Of a DNA stretch of 64,000 bases, positions 54,995-64,000 are shown piece by piece. Within the stretch, counting starts at the first letter, position 1, and each line of letters starts with the position of its first letter. The position numbers were made by a program, and so were the translations under genes. The stretch is from Amaranthus tricolor (lineage: Eukaryota; Streptophyta; Magnoliopsida; Caryophyllales; Amaranthaceae): assembly GCF_026212465.1 (NCBI RefSeq), contig NC_080056.1, positions 18,610,879 to 18,674,878 on the forward strand, read 5' to 3'. The notes under the pieces are model-generated. The model was not told the origin of the DNA. It saw nothing but the letters and a program-made list of their open reading frames with translations, and made no database searches.

Positions 54995-57850
54995 AAATAG
55001 TGTTGTGTGCTAAGTTTCGTGCAAAACATACCATGTTTGAGCTACTTTATGCGCAAAAGTGCCAAAAATGGTTAAAAACCCTTAAAATCGCAACATAACA
55101 CGTTATATGAAGCATCTGACTATGATTTTGAATTCTAACTACTTCAACACAACAATATATACCAAATAGTGTTGTTGGCCAAGTTTCGTGCAAAACAAAC
55201 CAAGTTTGAGCTAGTTTATACGAAAAAGTGGCAAAAACGCTTAAAAACCCTTAAAATCGCAGCTTAACACGTAATTTCTAGCATATGACTATGATTTTCA
55301 ATTATAACCATTTCAAAATAATAATATATACCAAAAAGTTTTTGTGTACCAAGTTTCGTGCAAAACAAACCAAGTTCGAGCTACTTTATGCGCAAAAGTG
55401 GGAAAAACGCTTAAAAACGAATAAAATCGCAACTTTACACGTAATGTCTAGCATATGACAATGATTTTCAATTCTAACCACTTCAACACAATAATATATC
55501 CCAAATAATGTTGTGTGCCAAGTTTCGTGCAAAACATACCAAGTTTGAGCTACTATATGCCCAAAAGTGCTAAAAACGGTTAAAAACTCTTAAAATCGCT
55601 ACTTAACACGTAATTTCTAACATATGACAATGATTTACAATTCTATCCACTTCAACCCAATAGCATATTCCCAATAATGTTGTGTGCCAAGTTTCGTGCA
55701 AATCAAACCAAGTTTGAGCTAGTTTATGCGCAAAAGTGGCAAAAACGCTTAAAAACGCGTAAAATCGCAACTTAACACGTAATTTCTAGCATAGGACAAT
55801 GATTTTCAATTCTAACCACTTCAATACAATAATATATACGAAATAATGTTGGGTGCCTAGTTTCGTGCAAATCAAACCAAGTTTTAGCTACTTTATGCGC
55901 AAAAGTGTCAAAAACGCTTAAAAACGCATAAAATCGCAATTAAACAAGTAATATCTAGCATATGACAATGATTTTCACATCAAACCACTTCAACACAATA
56001 ATATATACCAAATAGTGTTGTGTGCCAAGTTTCGTGCAAAACAAACCAAGTTTGAGCTACTTTATACGCAAAAGTGGCAAAAACGCTTAAAATCGCAATT
56101 AACACGTAATTTCTAGCATATGACAATGATTTTTAATTCTAACCACTTTATCAAAATAATATATTTACCAAATAGTGTTGTGTGCCAAGTTTCATACAAA
56201 ATATACCAAGTTAGAGCTACTTTATGCGCAAAGGTGCCAAAAATGGTTACAAACCCTTAAAATCGCAACATAACACATAATATATAGCATATGACTATGA
56301 TTTTGAATTCTAACAACTTCAACACAATAATATATACCAAATAGTGTTGTTTGCCAAGTTTCGTGCATAACAAACCAAGTTTGAGCTAGTTTATGCGCAA
56401 AAGTGGCAAAAACGCTTAAAAACCCTTAAAATCGCAGCTTAACACGTAATTTCTGCAATATGACAATGATTTCAAATTATAACCACTTCAACACAATAAT
56501 ATATACCAAAAAGTGTTGTGTGCCAAGTTTCGTACATAACAAACAAGTATGAGCTACTTTATGCGCAGAAGTGGCAAAAACGCTTAAAAACGCATAAAAT
56601 CGCAAATTAACACGTAATTTCTAGCATATGACTATGATTTTAAACTCTAACTACTTTAGCACAATAATATATAAACCAAATAGTGTTGTGTGCCAAGTTT
56701 CAAGCAAAACATACCAAGTTTGAGCTACTTTATGCGCAAAAGTGCCAAAAATGGTTAAAAACCCTTAAAATCGCAACATAACACGTAATATGAAGCATGT
56801 GACTAATATTTTATAATTCTAACCACTTCAACACAATAATATATACCAAATATTGTTGTTTGCCACGTTTCGTGCAAAACCAACCAAGTTTGAGCTAGTT
56901 TATGCGCAAAAGTGGCAAAAACGCTTAGAAAACCGTTTAAATCGCAACTTAACACGTAATTTCTAGCCTATGACTAGGATTTTAAATTATTACCACTTCA
57001 ACACAATAATATATACCAAATAGTGTTCTGTGCCAAGTTTCGTACAAAACAAACCAACTTTGAGCTATTTTATGCGCCAAAGTGGCAAAAACGCTTAAAA
57101 ACGAATAAAATGGCAACTTAACACGTAATTTCTAGCATATGAAATTGATTTTCAATTCTAACCACTTCAACACAATAATATATACCAAATAATGTTGTGT
57201 GCCATGTTTTTTGCAAAACATACCAAGTTTGAGCTACGGTATGCGCAAAAGTACTAAAAACGGTTAAAAAACTCTTCAAATCGCAACTTAACACGTAATT
57301 TCTACCATATGACAATGATTTACAATTGTAACCACTTCAACACAATAGTATATTGCAAATAATGTTGTTTGCCAAGTTTCGTGCAAATCAAACCAAGTTT
57401 GAGCTAGTTTATGCGCAAAAGTGGCAAAAACGCTTAAAAACGCGTAAAATCGCAATTTAACACGTTATTTCTAGCATAGGACAATGATTTTCAATTCTAA
57501 CCACTTTAACACAATAATATATACCAAATAACGTTGGGTGCCAAGTTTCCTGCAAATCAAACCTAGTTTGAGCAACTTTATGCGCAAAAGTGGGAAAAAC
57601 GATTAAAAACTCAAAAAATCGCAACTTAACACGTAATTTCTAGCATACGACAATGCTTTTCAATTCTAACCACTTCAACACAATAGTATATACCAAATAA
57701 TGTTGGGTGCCAAGTTTCGTGCAAATCACACCTAGTTTGAGCTACTTTATGCGCAAAAGTGCCAAAAACGCTTAAAAACGCTTAAAATCGCAAATAAACA
57801 CGTAATTTCTAGCATATGACTATGATTTTAAATTCTAACCACTTCAGCAA

Positions 57851-57965
<115 letters not shown>

Positions 57966-60900
57966 ATAGTGTTGTGTGCTAAGTTTCGTGCAAAACATAC
58001 CAAGTTTGAGCTACTTTATGCGCAAAAGTGCCAAAAATGGTTAAAAACCCTTAAAATCGCAACATAACACGTTATATGAAGCATATGACTATGATTTTAA
58101 ATTCTAACTACTTCAACACAACAATATATACCAAATAGTGTTGTTGGCCAAGTTTCGTGCAAAACAAACCAAGTTTGAGCTAGTTTATGCGCAAATGTGG
58201 CAAAAACGCTTAAAAACCCTTAAAATCGCAGCTTAACACGTAATTTCTAGCATATGACTATGATTTTCAATTATAACCACTTCAAAATAATAATATATAC
58301 CAAATAGTGTTGTGTGCCAAGTTTCGTGCAAAACAAACCAAGTTCGAGCTACTTTATGCGCAAAAGTGGGAAAAACGCTTATAAACGAATAAAATCGCAA
58401 CTTAACACGTAATTTCTAGCATATGACAATGATTTTAAATTCTAACCACTTCAACACAATAATATATCCCAAATAATGTTGTGTGCCAAGTTTCGTGCTA
58501 AACATACCAAGTTTGAGCTACTATATGCCCAAAAGTGCTAAAACGGTTAAAAACCCTAAAAATCGCAACTTAACACGTAAGTTCTACCATATGACAATGA
58601 TTTACAATTCTAACCACTTCAACACAATAGTATATTCCAAATAATGTTGTGTGCCAAGTTTCGTGCGAATCAAACCAAGTTTCAGCTAGATTTTGCGCAA
58701 AAGTGGCAAAAACGCTTAAAAACGCATAAAATCGCAACTTAACAAGTAATATCTAGCATATGACAATGATGTTCACATCTAACCACTTCAACACAATAAT
58801 ATATACCAAATAGTGTTGTGTGCCAAGTTTTGTGCAACACAAACCAAGTTTGAGCTACTTTATGCACAAAATTGGCAAAAACGCTTAAAAACGCTTAAAA
58901 TCGCAACTTAACACGTAATTTCTAGCATATGACAATGATTTTTAAGTCTAACCACTTTATCACAATGATTTAACAAATAGTGTTGTGTGCCAAGTTTCAT
59001 ACAAAATATACCAAGTTAGAGCTACTTTACGTGCAAAGGTGCCAAAAATGGTTAAAAACTCTTAAAATCGCAACATAACACATAATATATAGCATATGAC
59101 TATGATTTTGAAATCTAACCACTTCAACACAATAATATATACCAAATAGTTTTGTTTGCTAAGTTTCGTGCATAACAAACCAAGTTTGAGCTAGTTTATG
59201 CGCAAAAGTGGTAAAAACGCTTAAAAACCCTTAAAATCGCATCTTAACACGTAATTTCTGGCATATGACTATGATTTCAAATTATAACCACTTCAACACA
59301 ATAATATATACCAAAAAGTGTTGTGTGCCAAGTTTCGTACAAAACAAACAATTTTGAGCTACTTTATGCGCAGAAGTGGCAAAAACGCTTAAAAACGCAT
59401 AAAATCGCAAATAAACACGTGATTTCTAGCATATGACTATGATTTTAAACTCTAACCACTTCAGCACAATAATATATAAACCAAACAATGTTGTGTGCCA
59501 AGTTTCGTGCAAAACATACCAAGTTTGTGCTACTTTATGCGCAAAAGTGCCAAAAATGGTTATAAACCCTTAAAATCGCAAAATAACACGTAATATTAAG
59601 CATATGACTATTATTTTATAATTCTAACCACTTTAACACAATAATATATACCAAATATTGTTGTTTGCCAAGTTTCGTGCAAAACCAACCAAGTTTGAGC
59701 TAGTTTATGCGCAAAAGTGGCAAAAACGCTTAAAAGCCCTTAAAATCGCAGCTTAACACGTAATTTCTAGCATATGACCATGATTTTCAAATCTAACCAC
59801 TTCAAAACAATCATTTATACCAAATAGTGTTGTGTGCCAAGTTTCGTGTAAAACAAACCTAGTTTGAGCTACTTTATGCGCAAAAGTGCCAAAAACGCTT
59901 AAAAACGCTTAAAAACGCATAAAAACGCAAATAAACACGTAATTTCTAGCATATGACTATGATTTTTAACTCTAAACACTTCAGCACAATAATATGTATA
60001 CCGAATAGTGTTGTGTGCCAAGTTTCAAGCAAAACATACCAAGTTTGAGCTACTTTATGCGCAAAAGTGCCAAAAATGGTTAAAAACCCTTAAAATCGCA
60101 ACATAACACGTAATATTAAGAATATGACTATCATATTGAATTCTAACCACTTCAACACAATTATATATACCAAATAGTGTTATGTGCCAAGTTTTGTACA
60201 AAACAAACCAAGTTTGAGCTACTTTATGCGCCAAAGTGGCAAAAAACGCTTAAAAACGAATAAAATCGCAACTTAACACGTAATTTCTAGCATATGAAAT
60301 TGATTTTCAATTCTAACCACTTCAACACAATAATATATACTAAATAATGTTGTGTGCCAAGTTTCGTGCAAAACATACGAAGTTTGAGCTACTATATGCG
60401 CAAAAGTGCTAAAAACGATTAAAAAACTCTTAAAATCGCAACTTAACACGTAATTTCTACCATATGACAATGATTTAAAATTCTAACCACTTTAACACAA
60501 TAGTATATACCAATTAATGTTGGGTGCCAAGTTACGTGCAAAACAAACCAAGTTTGAGCTACTTTATGCGCAAAAGTGGCAAAAACGCTTAAAAACGCGT
60601 AAAATAATAACTTAACACGTAATTTCTAGCATATGACAAATATTTTCAATTCCAACCACTTCAACACAATAATGTATACCAAATAATGTTGTGTGCCAAG
60701 TTTCGTGCAAATGAAACCAAGCTTGAGCTACTTTATGCGCAAAAAAGCCAAAAACGCTTAAAAACACATAAAATCGCAACTTATCACTTAATTTCTAGCA
60801 TAGAACAATGATTTTAAATTATAACCACTTCCACACAATAATATATACCAAATAATGTTGGGTGCCAAGTTTCGTGCAAATCAAACCAAGTTTGAGCTAC

Positions 60901-61849
60901 TTTATGTGCAAAAGTGTCAAAAACGCTTAAAAAAGCATAAAAATCGCAAATAATTTCTAGAATATGTCTATGCTTTTCAATTATAACAAATTCAACACAA
61001 TAATATATACCAGATAGTGTTGTGTGGCAAGTTTCGTGCAAAAAAACCAAGTTTGAGCTACTTTATGCGCAAAAGTTGCAAAAACGCTTAAAAACGAATA
61101 AAATTGCAAATAAAAACTTAATTTCTAGCATATGACTATGATTTTAAATTCTAACCACTTCAGCACAATAATATATATACCAAATAGTGTTGTGTGCCAA
61201 GTTTCGTGCAAAACATACCAAGTTTGAGCTACTTTATGCGCAAAAGTGCCAAATATGGTTAAAAAACCCTTAAAATCGCAGCATAACAGGTAATATGAAG
61301 CATATGACTATCATTTTGAATTATAACCACTTTAACACAATAATATATACCAAATAGTGTTGTTTGCCAAGTTTCGTGCAAAACAAACCAAGTTTGAGCT
61401 AGTTTATGCGCAAAAGTGGCATAAACGTTCAAAAACCATTAAAATCGCAGCTTAACACGTAATTTCTAGCATGTGACTTTGATTTTAAATTATAACCACT
61501 TCAACACAATAATATATACCAAATAGTGTTGTGTGCCAAGTTTTGTACAAAACAATCCAAGTTTGAGCTACTTTATGCGCCAAAGTGGCAAAAACGCTTA
61601 AAAACGAATAAAATCGCAACTTAACACGTAATTTCTAGCATATGAAATTTATTTTCAATTCTAACCACTTTAACACAATAATATATACCAAATAATGTTG
61701 TGTGCCAAGTTTCGTGCAAAACATACCAAGTTTGAGCTACTATATGCGCAAAAGTGCTAAAAACGGTTAAAAAAACTCTTAAAATCGTAACTTCACACGT
61801 AATTTCTACCATATGACAATGATTTACAATTCTAACCACTTCAACACAA

Positions 61850-62102
61850 ATATGTGGGGGCCTTCTAGAAAGCACTCACTTAATGGTTGTAATTACTTGT
61901 TGACTTTCATTGATGACTTCTAAAGAAAAGTTTAGTGTTGCTTCATGAAACATAAAAATGATGTTTTTGATGTTTTCTTGAATGGAAGAAAATAATAGAG
62001 AAAACGGAGCATCAAGACTTTGAGAACCGATAATGGCCTTGAATTTATTGATAATAAATTTCTTCAATATTGTACTAGTAAAGGTATTGTTAGACATAGA
62101 AC
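61850..62102 (+). pseudogene. Copia integrase core, N-terminal remnant
   Basis: In the frame starting at 61855 the reading begins W-G-P, then NYLLTFIDDF, a typical copia integrase core phrase, and later LRTDNGLEF, which holds the second catalytic aspartate (codon at 62029). The zinc-binding HHCC domain and the region with the first catalytic aspartate are missing because the fragment starts at the satellite border. Stops occur at 61921 and 61933 and as a taa-tag pair at 61993-61998; compensating frameshifts appear to lie around 61980-62010. The frame is lost at about 62103, where one base seems to be missing before the conserved PQQNGVAER block. Confidence 0.88.
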
Positions 62103-62453
62103 ATGTGCAGATGTCCTCAACAAAATGGTGTTGCGGAGAGGATGAATAAGACATTGTTGGAGAGGGCTCAGTGTATGCTAAACCAAGCAAAATTTGGGAA
62201 GCACTTTTGGGCTGAAATGGTGGCTACAACATGTTACTTGATCAATTGCTCACCTTATACTGCCTTGAAATTCAAGTCGCTACTAGAGGTGTGGTACAAC
62301 ACTCCGGTAAATTATTCTAGACTTAGAGTCTTTGGTTGTCTAGCTTATATTCATGTAAATGATGAAAAGTTAGAACCTAGGGCTAGAAAACTTATATTTG
62401 TGGGATATAGAGTGGGTGTAAAGGGGTATAGGGTGAGGTTTAAAAAAGAATAA
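62103..62453 (+). pseudogene. Copia integrase C-terminal remnant
   Basis: An open frame of 116 codons that starts inside the integrase core. PQQNGVAERMN carries the catalytic glutamate (codon at 62136). Allowing for the one-base shift just upstream, it lies 35 residues after the aspartate at 62029, the DD35E spacing of retroviral-type integrases. Downstream, LRVFGCLAYIHV and RKLIFVGYRVGVKGYRV are the usual copia integrase C-terminal phrases. The frame ends early at taa (62451), where a frameshift moves the reading to another phase. The ATG at 62103 is incidental and not a native start. It is not expected to be functional without its N-terminal half. Confidence 0.9.
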
Positions 62454-62794
62454 TCACTTCTAGAAATGTTGTAATTGATGAAAATAGCATGCTAATCTCT
62501 AGTGTAGAAAAGCCCATTAGAAAAGATGTAAATGATGTTGTAATTGATCTCATAAATGCACAAGAAGAGGTATAACCTCCCAATATTGATGAAGATGAAA
62601 ATGATAATGATATTCAACAAAGATCTCCTCCTTTGTCTACAACAAGGAAAAAGAGGAAGATCATGGCTCGAAGGAGGTACATTGAAGAGTGTGATTATGT
62701 TGCATATGCTCTCAACATTGCTAGCGTAGTCGAATGGTTACATGAGCCAAGTACATACAAAAAGGCTGTGGCATCAAATGACTCAAGCAAATGA
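62450..62794 (+). pseudogene. Copia integrase-to-reverse-transcriptase linker remnant
   Basis: The reading continues in the phase used by the segment starting at 62795: SRNVVIDENSML follows the integrase, then a charged low-complexity linker (DEDENDNDIQQ) and a basic run (TRKKRKIMARRR), then YVAYALNIA. Stops lie at about 62573 (taa) and 62792 (tga). The tga sits where a G-to-A change in a tgg codon would explain it. Linkers of this composition are normal in copia polyproteins. Confidence 0.8.
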
Positions 62795-63032
62795 TTGATA
62801 GCCATGAAGCAAGAGATGGAATCACTTGCAAAGAATGAAACTTGGGATATCGTTGAAGCACCAAAGAAAAAGAAGATTATTGGGTGCAAGTGGATATTCA
62901 AGAGGAAGGGGGGTTCTTCTAGTGATGCTCCTCCCATCTACAAAGCAAGGGTATTAGGAAAAGGATACTCTCAAATTGTGGGTGTCGATTTTCATGACGT
63001 ATTTTCATCGGTCGTGAAACACTCTTTTATAG
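62795..63032 (+). pseudogene. Copia reverse transcriptase, N-terminal remnant
   Basis: The frame carries AMKQEMESLAKNETWDIV, then KKIIGCKWIFKRK and YKARVLGKGYSQIVGVDF, the classical start of the copia reverse transcriptase (fingers region). It runs to HDVFSSVVKHSF and then breaks: the next recognisable protein phrase, PEGFEVASKEG, is in another phase only a few bases later. The segment between these in the family, which includes the first catalytic aspartate of the palm, is absent, so this is an internal deletion of several dozen residues and not a simple frameshift. There is no start codon of its own; it is part of a polyprotein. Confidence 0.9.
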
Positions 63033-64000
63033 CAACCAGAAGGTTTTGAGGTTGCCAGTAAGGAAGGTCATGTGTGTAGATTGAAAGGATTAATGTATGG
63101 GTTGAAACAATTGCCAAGGCAATGGTACAAGAGGGTCGATTCTTTCATGATTTCATATGATTTTGTTAGAAGATCGTATGATAGTTGTGTTTATCTTAAG
63201 AAACGTGAAAATAGTTTTTTGTTATATTTGCTCTTGTATGTTGATAGTGTATTAGTAGCATGTGATACTTTGTTTGAGGTGGAGAACTTGAGACAGTTGC
63301 TTTCAAGTGAATTTCATATGAAGGATCTTGGTGAAGCCAAGAAGATTCATGGGATGGAGATCATAAGAGATCGGTCTAAGGGTGTCTTATACCTTAGCCA
63401 AAGGAAGTACATTGAGAAAGTTATGAAACACTTCTCCATGGGTGATGTTAAAGGTGTGTTTAATCCTCTTGCCTCTCATTTCAAATTGTCCAAGAAGTTG
63501 TGTCAAAAAAAGGCAAAAGAAGAGCAAATGGTGAGAATTTCGTACACTAGTGCCGTTGGTAGTGTGATGTATGCCATGGTATGTTCTAGGCCCAACATAG
63601 CTAATGCGGTGAGTTTGGTAAGTAGATATATGTTTAATATGGGGAAGGGACATTGGGAGGAACTTAAGTGGTTATTGAGGTATTTAAAATGTACTTCTAA
63701 TGTTTGTCTCATGTTTGGGAAGGATTCAAGCATGTTAACTAGGTTTTGTAACTCGAACTCTGAAGGTGATTTGAATGCTAGAAAATCCACAAGTGGATTC
63801 GTGTTTACATTGAGTGGTTCGGCAATAAGTTGGCAATCATCACTTCAAGATGTGGTTGCTCTTTCAACAACCGAAGCTAAGTACATAGCCGTTGTCGAGT
63901 CATTCAAAGAAGCAAAGTGGCTCAAAAGTCTAGTTGGTGAGATGTGCAATAAGGTGTGTTCGGTAGTGCATTATGAAAGTCAAATTGCAATTCACTTGGC
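63033..64000 (+). pseudogene. Copia reverse transcriptase palm and RNase H remnant, frame open to window end
   Basis: From the stop at 63030-63032 this phase stays open to the last base of the window, at least 322 codons. It contains QPEGFEVASKEGHVCRLKG, LMYGLKQLPRQWYKR, then LLLYVDSVLVACD, where the catalytic YVDD box reads YVDS (codons 63237-63248), then FHMKDLGEAKKIHGMEI. The RNase H part follows: RFCNSNSEGDLNARKSTSGF has asparagine (63750) where the family has a catalytic aspartate, while the glutamate in ALSTTEAKY (63873) is kept. With both active sites altered it should be inactive although the frame is open. The 3' end and LTR lie beyond the window. Confidence 0.92.

Larger units (their letters stand above)
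61850..64000 (+). mobile_element. Truncated, degenerate Ty1/copia retrotransposon pol fragment
   Basis: The region carries, in order, integrase core, integrase C-terminal part, linker, reverse transcriptase and RNase H: the copia order, with integrase before reverse transcriptase. The fragment begins abruptly inside the integrase domain right after the satellite, at cttcaacacaa/atatgtggggg. No LTR, primer-binding site, gag or protease precedes it, and no target-site duplication can be judged because the right end lies outside the window. It is broken by in-frame stops (61921, 61933, 61993, 61996, around 62573, 62792, 63030), at least one frameshift near 62103, another near 62450, and a deletion near 63030. 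Two catalytic aspartates are replaced. It cannot encode a working polyprotein. Confidence 0.93.

Noticed and set aside
61840..61870. LTR or primer-binding site at the copia border
   Set aside because: No TG...CA end, no tRNA-complementary stretch and no duplication; the sequence is integrase coding from its first bases.
61876..62190. 104-codon minus-strand frame over the copia integrase
   Set aside because: Antisense shadow of the integrase remnant, which is clear on the plus strand.
62695..63790. Minus-strand frames over the reverse transcriptase and RNase H
   Set aside because: Antisense shadows; the plus-strand protein motifs explain the sequence.

Overview
The window is almost entirely satellite DNA from a plant nuclear genome, probably a dicot. 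The plant assignment is an inference from three things together: a long array of AT-rich monomers of about 169 bp, a CACTA-superfamily DNA transposon inside it, and a decayed Ty1/copia fragment at its edge. The species cannot be told from the sequence. No intact host protein-coding gene, rRNA, tRNA or CRISPR array was found.

Layout. (1) 1-20246: head-to-tail satellite, a mosaic of duplicated multi-monomer blocks that share a distinctive 146-bp short monomer; it contains a 100-N gap at 5880-5979. (2) 20247-23025: one complete non-autonomous CACTA element with 15-bp terminal inverted repeats, a 3-bp TGA target-site duplication, subterminal hairpin repeats and a gene-like interior that I do not recognise. 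(3) 23026-61849: the same satellite in the same orientation. It includes a recently amplified higher-order array at about 27.1-45.7 kb (4.4-kb unit with a nested period of about 2.7 kb, and a second 100-N gap at 40852-40951), a diverged part at 46-51.7 kb, a 1014-bp six-monomer unit repeated at 51.7-53.9 kb, and an older part at 54-61.85 kb with two long TA microsatellites. (4) 61850-64000: a truncated Ty1/copia pol pseudogene (integrase, reverse transcriptase, RNase H), with no LTR, gag or protease before it and continuing past the window end.

How the parts relate. About 350 monomers are present (roughly 59 kb divided by 169 bp). Sequence blocks recur at multiples of the monomer length, the pattern expected from unequal exchange or replication-based amplification. 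The CACTA element landed in a monomer whose empty-site relatives lie elsewhere in the window, so the insertion can be read directly. The copia fragment marks where the array stops in this window, either as its true edge or as a later rearrangement. The many short open frames in the satellite are recurrent by-products of one monomer sequence and are not annotated as genes. I did not find a new multi-gene system. The most informative signals are the layered higher-order structure, the ordered monomer subtypes, and the truncated junction monomers that record past rearrangements.
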